Source: Phytoamicus setariae (GTDB lineage Bacteria > Pseudomonadota > Alphaproteobacteria > Rhizobiales > Rhizobiaceae). Taken from it: a DNA stretch of 64,000 nt. The position numbers were made by a program, and so were the translations under genes. Positions 49,957-58,060 of the stretch are shown here, piece by piece. The notes under the pieces are model-generated. The model saw nothing but the letters and a program-made list of their open reading frames with translations. It was not told the DNA's origin and did not search any database. Every line of letters starts with the position of its first letter. The first letter of the stretch is position 1. Location: positions 186,001-250,000 of the forward strand of contig NZ_JAEQNC010000008.1 of the NCBI RefSeq assembly GCF_016722925.1, given 5' to 3'.

Positions 49957-51852
49957 ATGTTCGAATTCCTGGAACTCGAAGAAAGCGTCGGAAAATTCTG
50001 GCACCGGCTCGTCGGTACGACTTCAAGCATGCCGCGCTATGGCGAGCATCAGGTGACGTTCGAAGAGGTGAAGCCGTTCCTGGCCACCTGCTTTCGCGGT
50101 TTCGGCGGAGAGGCCACAGCCCAGCTTGGCCCGGCACATGCAAGAACCGCGACACACCGCCTGAGGCTGCGTCAGCTTGTGGGGCTGGGCGAAGAGAAGG
50201 CCGCTTGGGCGGGCAGGGACGGCGGCGCGGTGATGCTGCCGCCCCAGATCGACATCTTCCCGGACCAGGCACTGAACCGGGACCTCTATATCTGGCTCGC
50301 CGCCTTCATGGCTGCAATGCCGCTGGTGCCCGTGACGGTGGCCGATCCTCTGAACGCCGATCTCAGGGCGCTCGATGCGGCGAAAGCGAGTGTTCGCGCC
50401 GTGTTGAAGGCATTTCCCGGCCTCGACGCCAAATATACAGGCCTTTGCCGGGCGATCCTCAAGGAAAGAACGAGGGGAACTCTACCCCCTGTCGAGCGAC
50501 TGGTTGAAAACCGGATCGTCGGCATGCTCTCGGAGGGGGCGGGATGGCGCGACGAGAATCCGCCGGCGATCTTCCCGAAAGGCGCCCCGGCCGGATACCA
50601 GCGAATGATGATCGTCCCCCTGTGGCCGGGCTACGAACCGCGTTCGGAAGTGTTTTCCGGCGACGGCGACGAGCATCCCGGTGATGCGTCGACAAACGCT
50701 CTCGACGGCGCGGGCAAGTTCCGGGCCGATCGTGACACCAGCCGGTCGACGGGCGAGCGCAGTCCGTTCATCCTCAATCGTTTCGAAAAGATCCTGGCGA
50801 TGGCCGAGATGGTCAATGTCGATCGGCCGACGGATGACAAGGACGACGCCGACAAGGACGCGGCGCGCGATCTCGAGGAAATCAGGCTGGGGCGGAGGAA
50901 GGAGCGCCCATCCTCCAAGTTCCGTTTCGATCTCGACCTGCCGCCCGAGGCAGTCGATCCGGCCTCGATCGATGGCGAAACGACCTATCCGGAATGGAAT
51001 TACCGCAAGGGCGAATACATGCCCTCCTATTGCCGGGTGATTTGCGGCATGGCGGCGATGGAGGTCGCCAGTGTCTCGCATTCGGACGAGGAGAGGGCTC
51101 TCATTCGATCTGTGCGCAAACAGTTCGAAATTCTTCGGCCAAAGCAGGAGGTGCTGAAGGGGCAGCTTGACGGCGCGGAGCTGGACCTCGGCGCCGTCGT
51201 GAGAATGCGGGCGGACCTGATGGCCGGCGGCGAAGGTTCGGACCGGATCCACATGCTGTCGCGACCCCAGGGCCATGATCTGGCCGTGACCACGCTAGTC
51301 GACGTATCCTTGTCCACCGACGCATGGTTCGATGACCACCGCGTGCTTGACGTCGAGAAACAGGCCCTGTCGGTTCTTGCCAATGGTCTGGCGGCCTGCG
51401 GAACCAATCATTCGATCCTGACCTTCACCTCGCGCCGTCGCGCCTGGGTGCGGATCGAGACGGTCAAGGCTTTCGGCGAGGAGATGAGCGGCGATGTCGA
51501 GCGGCGTATCGCGTCCCTCAAGCCCGGATACTATACCCGGATCGGTACGGCCATCCGCCATGCCGCCGCCGGACTGGCAAAACAGCCCAACCGAACCAAA
51601 CTGCTGCTGGTGCTGACCGACGGCAAACCCAACGATATCGATCACTACGAGGGCCGCTTTGCCCTGGAGGACTCCCGGAAGGCGGTCATGGAAGCGCGCC
51701 GGAACGGCGTGTCCGTCTTCGCCGTGACCGTCGACAAGGATGCAAGGAGCTACCTGCCGTCCATGTTCGGCCGCAATGGCTTTGCGATCGTCGGCGATAT
51801 TGCCAAGTTGCCGAGAATGCTTCCTTCCATCTATCGCAGTCTGACACGCTAA
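49957..51852 (+). CDS. norD: NorD: von Willebrand-domain partner of NorQ
   Basis: 631 residues. A long N-terminal helical region (about 1-440) precedes a C-terminal VWA domain with its MIDAS metal site: DVSLSTDAW, the Thr in IGTAIRHAAA, and DGKPNDIDHY. An acidic segment (RPTDDKDDADKDAARDLEEI) lies at about residue 290. It binds NorQ and works on NorCB at the membrane. It is the last gene before the terminator at 51871. Confidence 0.94.
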   Translation: MFEFLELEESVGKFWHRLVGTTSSMPRYGEHQVTFEEVKPFLATCFRGFGGEATAQLGPAHARTATHRLRLRQLVGLGEEKAAWAGRDGGAVMLPPQIDIFPDQALNRDLYIWLAAFMAAMPLVPVTVADPLNADLRALDAAKASVRAVLKAFPGLDAKYTGLCRAILKERTRGTLPPVERLVENRIVGMLSEGAGWRDENPPAIFPKGAPAGYQRMMIVPLWPGYEPRSEVFSGDGDEHPGDASTNALDGAGKFRADRDTSRSTGERSPFILNRFEKILAMAEMVNVDRPTDDKDDADKDAARDLEEIRLGRRKERPSSKFRFDLDLPPEAVDPASIDGETTYPEWNYRKGEYMPSYCRVICGMAAMEVASVSHSDEERALIRSVRKQFEILRPKQEVLKGQLDGAELDLGAVVRMRADLMAGGEGSDRIHMLSRPQGHDLAVTTLVDVSLSTDAWFDDHRVLDVEKQALSVLANGLAACGTNHSILTFTSRRRAWVRIETVKAFGEEMSGDVERRIASLKPGYYTRIGTAIRHAAAGLAKQPNRTKLLLVLTDGKPNDIDHYEGRFALEDSRKAVMEARRNGVSVFAVTVDKDARSYLPSMFGRNGFAIVGDIAKLPRMLPSIYRSLTR

Positions 51853-51870
51853 GGGGTAGAGCGTGCCGGA

Positions 51871-51911
51871 GAAAGGCCCGGTGGAGGTGGACCACCGGGC
51901 CTTTCGTTTTT
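51871..51911. terminator. Bidirectional terminator between norD and cupredoxin gene
   Basis: GAAAGGCCCGGTGG and CCACCGGGCCTTTC form a perfect 14-bp stem, followed by CGTTTTT on the plus strand. It lies 18 bases after the norD stop and 23 before the convergent cupredoxin stop, so it may serve both. Confidence 0.9.
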
Positions 51912-51933
51912 ACATATGGCGAACAGGCAGGAT

Positions 51934-52425
51934 CTACTTTGCGCCGATATCAACCCGCCCATGCATTCCTGCTTCGTAGTGGCCTGGAATGAGGCAAGCG
52001 AAGTCAATGCTTCCCGACTGCCCGAACTTCCAGATGATCTCGCCAGAGCTTCCGGGCGCGAGACGTATGGAATTGGCATCTTCATGATGCATATCAGGAA
52101 ATTCCTTCATCATTTCCCGGTGTTCTTCGAGTTCCTCGGGGCCGGCGAGGATGAATTCGTGATCCGTTTCGCCGTTGTTCCTGAGAAGCAGGCGCAGCGT
52201 CTCGCCGGCCTTCGCAGAGACGATGGCGGGCTCGAACAGCATTCCGCCTTCGGGCGTCTCCTTCATGCTGATCACCACTGTTTCGCTGACGTCCGAAGCA
52301 TCGCCGGGGACCCCAAGCATGACTTCATCCTGCACGGGTGCCACGCCGTGTTGGTGATCGTGAGCGAGAGCGGTTGCGGAGAGCAGTGACAAAGCGAGTG
52401 CCGTCGTCCAAAGCTGTTTCAGCAT
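51934..52425 (-). CDS. Cupredoxin-domain copper protein, exported
   Basis: 163 residues, signal peptide ending near SLLSATALA-HDHQ. The mature protein begins with a His-rich stretch (HDHQHGVAP). Type 1 copper ligands: His in ETDHEFILAG and the cluster CLIPGHYEAGMHG (Cys-x4-His-x4-Met). Differs from pseudoazurin in having a Met- and Glu-rich helix (EELEEHREMMKEFPDMHHED). It is downstream of hemN by 44 bases in the same direction, hence probably in the NnrR regulon. It might carry copper to NirK or donate electrons. Confidence 0.88.
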   Translation of the reverse strand: MLKQLWTTALALSLLSATALAHDHQHGVAPVQDEVMLGVPGDASDVSETVVISMKETPEGGMLFEPAIVSAKAGETLRLLLRNNGETDHEFILAGPEELEEHREMMKEFPDMHHEDANSIRLAPGSSGEIIWKFGQSGSIDFACLIPGHYEAGMHGRVDIGAK

Positions 52426-52469
52426 GTCTATTCCCTTCAATTTCGATGTTCGCGATACGCCGATGACAC

Positions 52470-53819
52470 TCAGGCGGCCTTGCTGAAGGTTCGTTGCGTA
52501 TCGGCCAGATACGCGTCGAACGCAGAGGCCACTGCGCGGATCATGAACCGATTTGCCTCGTCCATCGAGATGACGCCGTCCTTCTCCGTGATGACGCCGT
52601 CCTCGACCATGGCGAAGAGTCTGGCGTTGCCTTGCAGCAGGAAATCCGGCTGGAAGCCGTGGAACACGGATATGGCCGGAACGTCGACCGCGAAGTCGCA
52701 CATCAGCCTTTCGATGACATGGGCGCGCAGCCGGTCCTCGGCGGTGAGCCGATACCCCTTTGCGGTGGCAAGCGATCCCGATGCGACCCGCTTCGCGTAG
52801 AGGCCCGGAGGCACTTCGTTCTGGACGTAGCCGTCATGAAGACGCCCGATTGCCGACGCGCCGAACCCCAAAAGATTCTCGCAGTCGTCGGTGGTGTATC
52901 CCTGAAAATTCCGGCGCAGCTTCCCGGTATCCGAGGCTCTGGCCAGTTCATCATCAGGCAGCGCGAAGTGGTCGAGGCCAATACGCCGGTAGCCCGCCGC
53001 AATCAACGCTTCGGCAATCGCTTCAGCCTGCTCGTTTCGGGCCTCGGCGCCGGGCAGGGCATTCTCGTCGATCAGGCGCTGGTGCTTTTTGAAGGTTGGG
53101 ATATGCGCGTATCCGAATACGGCGAAGCGGTCCGGCCGCATGACCAGAGACGCCCGGACGGTTTCGACGCAGGAATCCACTGTCTGGTGGGGGAGACCGT
53201 AGATGAGGTCGAAATTGATGCGGGCGATGCCGCTGTCGCGCAACAGACGCACGGTAAGGTCAGTGGTCTCCTCGGACTGGATGCGGTTGATTGCCTTTTG
53301 GACAACGGGGTCGAAGCTCTGGACACCGAGGCTCGCGCGGGTCACGCCCGATTCCCCCAGGGCGCTGGCCATATCGGCTGTCAAGGTTCGCGGATCGATC
53401 TCGACGGAAACGTTTGAATCCGGTCTCACAGCGAATCTCCCTCTCAGCCGTTGCATAAGCGCGGCGAACTCGTGGGGTTTGATGATGGTGGGAGTGCCCC
53501 CGCCGAAATGGATTTCCTTGACGTCGAGCGGGGAGGAGGTCGCTTGCGACACCAACTCGATCTCGCGGTGGAGGACATCGAGGTAGTCCAGGATGGGCTG
53601 GTCGCGTTCGGTAATCGTGGTATGGCACCCGCAATACCAACACATGGACCGACAGAACGGAATGTGGAGGTAGAGCGATGTGGCGCCGGCCCCAATGCCC
53701 TTGATCCAATCGACATATTCCGTCGACCCGATCGTATCCGAGAATTTCGGGGCGGTCGGGTAGCTCGTGTAGCGCGGCAGCCGCGCGTCGCCGTATTTGG
53801 TAACGAAGTCGTTTGACAT
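52470..53819 (-). CDS. hemN: Oxygen-independent coproporphyrinogen III oxidase
   Basis: 449 residues from the ATG at 53819 (AAGAGG 8 bases upstream). Radical SAM motif HIPFCRSMCWYCGCH, preceded by the HemN YTSYPTAPKF box. Further landmarks: EIHFGGGTPTII, NFDLIYGLPHQT, IGLDHFALPDDELARA. It supplies heme when oxygen is low, matching the heme demand of NorCB. Two TTG-N8-CAA dyads lie upstream, at 53874 and 53916. Confidence 0.95.
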   Translation of the reverse strand: MSNDFVTKYGDARLPRYTSYPTAPKFSDTIGSTEYVDWIKGIGAGATSLYLHIPFCRSMCWYCGCHTTITERDQPILDYLDVLHREIELVSQATSSPLDVKEIHFGGGTPTIIKPHEFAALMQRLRGRFAVRPDSNVSVEIDPRTLTADMASALGESGVTRASLGVQSFDPVVQKAINRIQSEETTDLTVRLLRDSGIARINFDLIYGLPHQTVDSCVETVRASLVMRPDRFAVFGYAHIPTFKKHQRLIDENALPGAEARNEQAEAIAEALIAAGYRRIGLDHFALPDDELARASDTGKLRRNFQGYTTDDCENLLGFGASAIGRLHDGYVQNEVPPGLYAKRVASGSLATAKGYRLTAEDRLRAHVIERLMCDFAVDVPAISVFHGFQPDFLLQGNARLFAMVEDGVITEKDGVISMDEANRFMIRAVASAFDAYLADTQRTFSKAA

Positions 53820-53873
53820 CCGATTCATCCTCTTTTTTCCAGCAGACAGTATCCGTTGACGAGATGTGTCTCT

Positions 53874-53887
53874 TTGCCTTGGCGCAA
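53874..53887 (-). promoter_or_regulatory. Putative NnrR box for hemN
   Basis: TTGCCTTGGCGCAA (TTG-N8-CAA) lies 55 bases upstream of the hemN start, a distance like those of the norE and nnrR dyads. CGCAA is a full half-site of the type seen at 46211. Confidence 0.65.
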
Positions 53888-53915
53888 ACCAGCGCGCTGA
53901 CAATTTGGAAGGTCT

Positions 53916-53929
53916 TTGCTCCGCGACAA
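53916..53929 (+). promoter_or_regulatory. Putative NnrR box for the DUF2249 operon
   Basis: TTGCTCCGCGACAA (TTG-N8-CAA) lies 80 bases upstream of the first DUF2249 gene (54009) and 42 bases (start to start) from the hemN-side dyad. The divergent pair suggests one box per promoter. Confidence 0.65.
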
Positions 53930-54008
53930 AGTACCGGATGACGACGTCGCCTACCTTCGACACCATCGGCGCATAGCGCTGCGATGATTAAACGTCACAG
54001 GAGACAAT

Positions 54009-54281
54009 ATGCTCAATTCCTCCAACATCCCCGAAGTCGACGTGCGGCTGATACCCCCGCCCCATCGCCATCCGACCATATTCGGCGTCCTTACCGCGCT
54101 GGCACCGGGCGGTGCGATGCATGTGACGAGCGATCATGATCCCCGGCCGCTGCACTACCAGATCGAGACCAGATATCCCGATGAGTTCGGCTGGCTCTAC
54201 CTCGAGCAGGGACCCGAGGTGTGGCGCGTGCAGATCACCCGCGCCGACAGCTCCGGCTGCGATTGCTGCTGCGGGCACTGA
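54009..54281 (+). CDS. DUF2249 protein with Cys-rich C-terminus
   Basis: 90 residues. EVDVRLIPPPHRHPTIFGVL opens the DUF2249 fold, ALAPGGAMHVTSDHDPRPLH and IETRYPDEFGWLYLEQGPEV continue it. The tail ends SSGCDCCCGH, four Cys and a His in ten residues, which could bind iron, copper or zinc. The function of DUF2249 is not established; it occurs repeatedly in denitrifying and NO-stressed bacteria. It opens a four-gene set with little spacing. Confidence 0.88.
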   Translation: MLNSSNIPEVDVRLIPPPHRHPTIFGVLTALAPGGAMHVTSDHDPRPLHYQIETRYPDEFGWLYLEQGPEVWRVQITRADSSGCDCCCGH

Positions 54282-54294
54282 GGTCAACTTAGAG

Positions 54295-55650
54295 ATGCCC
54301 GGGGCTTCGATATCGCGATGGACAATGGCCTATTTCGCGGCCTCGCTCGCCTTCTTCGTGGCGGCGCTGGCGCTGATGGGCTTCGGGTTTGGTATTCCGT
54401 TCCCGGTGATCGATGCTCCGGATACTCTCGTCGTCGTCCACTTGATTGCAGTGGGGTGGCTTGGATTGTTGTTCAGCGGTGCGCTGTTGCAATTCGTTCC
54501 GGTATTGGCGGCCACCCATTTGCGACTGCCGGGTCTTGCGGTGCCAGCTCTTGTCGCGATCGCAGCTGGACTGTCCTTGCTTCTAGCAGGCTTCCTCGTC
54601 CTGGGCGGGCATCTCGATCTCGACCCGGCAGCGATGTTTGTCGGGGGCATTCTTCTCGCCATCGGGTTCCTCTTCCTGATCACCTCGTTTGCGGCGACGA
54701 TCGTTTCCCAGAAGTCATTCGCCGTCTCCGGCTCGCTTGTGCTCGCGGGGCTTTTCGCCCTTGGCGTCACCGCCGTAATGGGTGTCGTGTTTGCCGGATT
54801 GCTGTCGGGCATGGTGGAGGCGCCATTCCTGTCCTCCCTTCTGCCACTTGCCGTGCCATATCATGCCGCATCCGGCACCCTGGGCTGGATGACGCTCGCC
54901 GCCATCGGTGTCAGCTACCGTCTGTTTGCCATGTTCATGCTTTCCCCGGAAACCAAGGGTCGGGACAGGTCGATCTTTGTGCTTGCCGCCAGTGCTCTTG
55001 CAGCACTCTATCTGTCGCTGGTTGTGGTCGGCCTGGATGAACGGCTTTCGGCCGCAACGATGGCGCTCGCCATCGCCCTGGCGCTCGTGCTGATGGTTCT
55101 ATATCTTCGGGATGTGGCCCTGATGTTGAAAGCCCGGCGCCGAAGGCAGCTCGAGCTCAACTCCCTGGCAGGGATGGCAGCATTGGTGTTCTTGGGCGTG
55201 GGCATGGCGTTGCTTGCGAGCAGCACTCTGTTCGGCGACCACTTGCCCCTGGGTCCGACCGCCTTCTACATACTGGGCCTGGGGTGGCTGTCCGGCCTTG
55301 GACTCGCCCAGCTCTACAAGATCGTGCCATTTCTGACATGGCTGGAGACCTATGGTGCCGTGATGGGGAGGTCGCAGGTTCCCAGGGTGCAGGATCTTGT
55401 GGATGAAAGAGGCGCAAAAGTGTGGTTCGTCGTTTACTATCTAAGCGTCTGCCTCGGGGGCGCAGCGATCCTGCTAGGGTGGGAACCGGCCTTCCGTGCG
55501 GCAAGCTGGCTGCAATGTGGGGCAGTCATAGTCCTCTCGGTAGAATATGTCCGGGCGAGGAGACTCGCCTACGCTCCGAGCCACATCAGGCTGCCCACAG
55601 GCACCGTGCGACCGTATCTCATCTGCGCCAAACCCGATTCAAAGGAGTAA
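54295..55650 (+). CDS. Twelve-helix membrane protein of the denitrification island, unknown
   Basis: 451 residues from an ATG with GAG upstream (an earlier in-frame start at 54136 would sit inside the DUF2249 gene). About 12 hydrophobic segments without a charged loop domain. Conserved-looking His positions near helix ends: VVHLIAVGWLGLLFSG, AATHLRLPG, VPYHAASGTLGWMTLAAIGV, FGDHLPLG. The His-in-helix pattern recalls heme-bearing NnrS and heme-copper oxidase subunit I, but I cannot assign a family. 13 bases from the upstream DUF2249 stop, 3 before the next start. Confidence 0.8.
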   Translation: MPGASISRWTMAYFAASLAFFVAALALMGFGFGIPFPVIDAPDTLVVVHLIAVGWLGLLFSGALLQFVPVLAATHLRLPGLAVPALVAIAAGLSLLLAGFLVLGGHLDLDPAAMFVGGILLAIGFLFLITSFAATIVSQKSFAVSGSLVLAGLFALGVTAVMGVVFAGLLSGMVEAPFLSSLLPLAVPYHAASGTLGWMTLAAIGVSYRLFAMFMLSPETKGRDRSIFVLAASALAALYLSLVVVGLDERLSAATMALAIALALVLMVLYLRDVALMLKARRRRQLELNSLAGMAALVFLGVGMALLASSTLFGDHLPLGPTAFYILGLGWLSGLGLAQLYKIVPFLTWLETYGAVMGRSQVPRVQDLVDERGAKVWFVVYYLSVCLGGAAILLGWEPAFRAASWLQCGAVIVLSVEYVRARRLAYAPSHIRLPTGTVRPYLICAKPDSKE

Positions 55651-55653
55651 TCG

Positions 55654-56166
55654 ATGGTAACCGAATTCAAAGAGTTGGATGTTCGCCCGATCCTGGCGAG
55701 TGGGGACGAGCCGTTTCAGGCAATCATGGCGGCCGTGGAGGCATTGGCTCCCGGGCAAGGCCTGACCCTTCTTGCTCCCTTCAAGCCGCAGCCGCTGTTC
55801 TCGGTCATGGAAAAAAAGGGTTTTGCCCATCAGGTCTCCGAGCTTGAGGGAGGAGACTTCGAGGTCAGGTTCCTGCCGCGCGGCACGGAGGTTCTCGCAT
55901 CCGAGGATGCGCTGGCGGCCGATGTCTGGCCAGAGCCAATCCGTGAATTCGATTTTTCGGACCTTGATCCGCCGCAGCCGATGGTCCGCATCCTGTCCGA
56001 ACTTGAGACGATGTCGCCGGGCGAGGTGCTGTTCGTGGTCCTGGCGCGCGAGCCGATCTTCCTTTTTCCGGAGCTGACGAAACGGGGCCACCAATGGGTA
56101 GGAAACTACGACAAAAGCGGCGCGGCATTTCGCATGATGGTGAAGCGAGGGAGTGCTGACGCGTGA
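55654..56166 (+). CDS. Tandem DUF2249 protein
   Basis: 170 residues with two DUF2249 units: residues about 5-75 (ELDVRPILASGDEPFQAIMA, PGQGLTLLAPFKPQPLFSVM) and about 95-165 (EFDFSDLDPPQPMVRILSEL, PGEVLFVVLAREPIFLFPEL). Each ends with the family's KKGFAHQVSELEGGDFEVRF-like turn. There are no Cys here, unlike in the 54009 paralogue. It overlaps by one base with the DUF59 gene (TGATG). Confidence 0.85.
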   Translation: MVTEFKELDVRPILASGDEPFQAIMAAVEALAPGQGLTLLAPFKPQPLFSVMEKKGFAHQVSELEGGDFEVRFLPRGTEVLASEDALAADVWPEPIREFDFSDLDPPQPMVRILSELETMSPGEVLFVVLAREPIFLFPELTKRGHQWVGNYDKSGAAFRMMVKRGSADA

Positions 56167-56453
56167 TGCCGGATGATGCAGGACGACTGACGAAAAGCAT
56201 CCGGGAGGTCTTGCAGGATGTGATCGACCCGGAGATCGGCGGAAGCGTGGTCGACATCGGTCTCATCTACGCTGTCGAAAAGCGGGGTGAAGCCCTCCAC
56301 GTGCTAATGACGACAACGACCCGTGGCTGTCCCGCCGCGCAATTCCTTGTCGACGCGGTCAAGCAGCGCATTCTTGACGCGGGCCTTGCCGACCGGGTGG
56401 AGGTCGAGTTGACCTATGATCCGCCGTGGTCTCCGGACATGATGCGCAAGTGA
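56166..56453 (+). CDS. DUF59/MIP18-family Fe-S assembly-like protein
   Basis: 95 residues. IREVLQDVIDPEIGGSVVDI then GLIYAVEKRGEALHVLMTTT and TTRGCPAAQFL match the MIP18/PaaD/SufT fold, with the single conserved Cys present. Family members help load Fe-S clusters into target enzymes. In the NO-related operon, it may repair clusters damaged by NO. It follows the tandem DUF2249 gene with one base overlap and ends the set. Confidence 0.88.
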   Translation: MPDDAGRLTKSIREVLQDVIDPEIGGSVVDIGLIYAVEKRGEALHVLMTTTTRGCPAAQFLVDAVKQRILDAGLADRVEVELTYDPPWSPDMMRK

Positions 56454-56560
56454 CGGCTGCCTGCCGTTGCCGTTCCAGCCGTGGACACGTTGCTGCCAAT
56501 TGTCACGTGTCGCGATCCTTCAGATTCCACAGCGTAAGCGTCGTTTTCACCCCACTCCAA

Positions 56561-56622
56561 GTTCGTCCAACCAATCGGCTTCGCCTCTTGGGGACGAACG
56601 ATCCTCTCCCACAAGGGGAGAG
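56561..56622. repeat. Rhizobial-type intergenic palindromic repeat
   Basis: Two nested dyads: GTTCGTCC (56561-56568) with GGACGAAC (56591-56598), and CCTCTCCC-ACAA-GGGGAGAGG (56602-56622). The second is a strong hairpin of a sort scattered between rhizobial genes. It lies in the gap between the convergent DUF59 and nnrS genes and may also act as a terminator. The arms differ from those of the element at 36648. Confidence 0.75.
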
Positions 56623-56646
56623 GTAGGGCCCACGCGAAGCCATGGC

Positions 56647-57873
56647 TCATTGCGTTCGGGCTGACGGTTTCCGCCGCGCGACCAGCATCGGTCCGTATTC
56701 GATCAGGTAAAGGCCGAAGGCAGCGAGCCAAAGAATGCCGGCGACGGCGTAAATGGCTGGCGCATGATCGGGCATGAAAGCCGTCGAGGGTCGCGCAAGG
56801 GCGCATGCGAAGATGGCGGCGTAGCTGATGCATGTCGTCACCGACGCGGTGAGCTCCCGCCCGGTGTGACCGCGTGTGGCTCGTGTCATCACCGCCAGCA
56901 TCATCGACGTAATCGTTCCGACCGTCAGCACGTGCAATACGGCGGTGCTTTCCATCAGGCCAAGGGCTGCGGCCGAAATCGCCGCGAATCCCGCCGGGAC
57001 CAAGGCATAGGACAGATGCAGGACGACGACCAGAGGTTCCCGCCACGTGGTCCATCCCCGCCATCTCCAGAGCCGCACACCCTGCAGAAGCGCCGCGGAC
57101 GCAGTGACGCCAGCAGTCAAACTACTCTCGGGCAGCACGATCCAGAGCGCGAACGCCGGAACCGACAGCAGGATCACCGTAAGGTCGAAGCCGTTGTACG
57201 GCACCGGGAAATCCGTCCGTCCGGATTTGTTGAGCCAGTTCCTGGTGAAGCTCGGCAGGATGCGTCCGCCGACGATCACGATCATCATCGTATATGCCGC
57301 AATTGCAAGCCGTTGGGAATAATCGGGTCCACTGCCTGCCAGGGTCTCATAATGGTAGCAGATGTTCGCGACGGTTAGCGCGCCCAGCCCCGCGATCACC
57401 TTCAGGTCGGCCCATTTCCGCCCGGCGACGATCTCCCTGACGCAGACGACGAGGATCGTCGGCAGGAATGCGGCCTCCACCAAAGCGGCTGGCAGGAGCC
57501 CGATCAGGTCGGTGGACACCAGGGCCAGCCGTCCCGCAAACCAAAGCAGAAACAGGACGAGGAGGGGAGGCCCGGAAACCGGTAGCCGCCCGGTCCAGTT
57601 GGGAACGGCCGTCAGGAGGAAGCCCGTCACAATGGCGGAGCCGAATCCGAAGAGCATTTCGTGGCCGTGCCACGCGCTGGCTCCGTAGTCGCCGCCGATG
57701 CCGATGAACCCCATCATCGCCATGATCCACAGGATCATGGCGAGGCAGGCACAAAGCGCGCCGCCGAGAAAAAATGGACGGAAACCATAGGAAAACAGGA
57801 CCGGCCCAGTTGCGGACAGTCCTCGGGGTATCCCGCCTTTCCTGCGTGTCTGTTGAACTATCGCTTCGGTCAT
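56647..57873 (-). CDS. nnrS: NnrS family heme-copper membrane protein
   Basis: 408 residues, about 12 helices. NnrS landmarks: [20 protein letters not shown] at the N-terminus, [48 protein letters not shown] and, near the end, [16 protein letters not shown]. NnrS binds heme and copper and protects cells from NO stress. Its start lies 54 bases from the dyad at 57927. Confidence 0.94.
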   Translation of the reverse strand: MTEAIVQQTRRKGGIPRGLSATGPVLFSYGFRPFFLGGALCACLAMILWIMAMMGFIGIGGDYGASAWHGHEMLFGFGSAIVTGFLLTAVPNWTGRLPVSGPPLLVLFLLWFAGRLALVSTDLIGLLPAALVEAAFLPTILVVCVREIVAGRKWADLKVIAGLGALTVANICYHYETLAGSGPDYSQRLAIAAYTMMIVIVGGRILPSFTRNWLNKSGRTDFPVPYNGFDLTVILLSVPAFALWIVLPESSLTAGVTASAALLQGVRLWRWRGWTTWREPLVVVLHLSYALVPAGFAAISAAALGLMESTAVLHVLTVGTITSMMLAVMTRATRGHTGRELTASVTTCISYAAIFACALARPSTAFMPDHAPAIYAVAGILWLAAFGLYLIEYGPMLVARRKPSARTQ

Positions 57874-57926
57874 ATCGCGCTCCTGTCATTTTGATCGAAG
57901 CATAGAGCGCATGCGCATTTTGCTCT

Positions 57927-57940
57927 TTGCGGAAAGGCAA
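57927..57940 (-). promoter_or_regulatory. Putative NnrR box for nnrS
   Basis: TTGCGGAAAGGCAA (TTG-N8-CAA) begins 54 bases from the nnrS start and lies 120 bases before nirK. Its position matches the nnrS promoter better than the nirK promoter. Confidence 0.65.
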
Positions 57941-57969
57941 GCTGCGGGTCGTCGAATTGTGGCGGAATA

Positions 57970-57983
57970 TTGTTTTGGAACAA
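57970..57983 (+). promoter_or_regulatory. Putative NnrR box for nirK
   Basis: TTGTTTTGGAACAA is the most symmetrical of the set (5-bp arms TTGTT/AACAA). It lies 78 bases before the nirK start, as expected if transcription starts near 58025. Confidence 0.72.
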
Positions 57984-58060
57984 AGAGGGTCGGCGTCATC
58001 AGGCATACCGTCATCCTCAATGGAGCGGAGAGAGCTTCGCTCCCAATAAGGAGAAGTCAA

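Noticed and set aside
54136-54294. Upstream extension of the 12-helix membrane protein
   Set aside because: It overlaps the DUF2249 gene; the ATG at 54295 starts right before the first hydrophobic segment.
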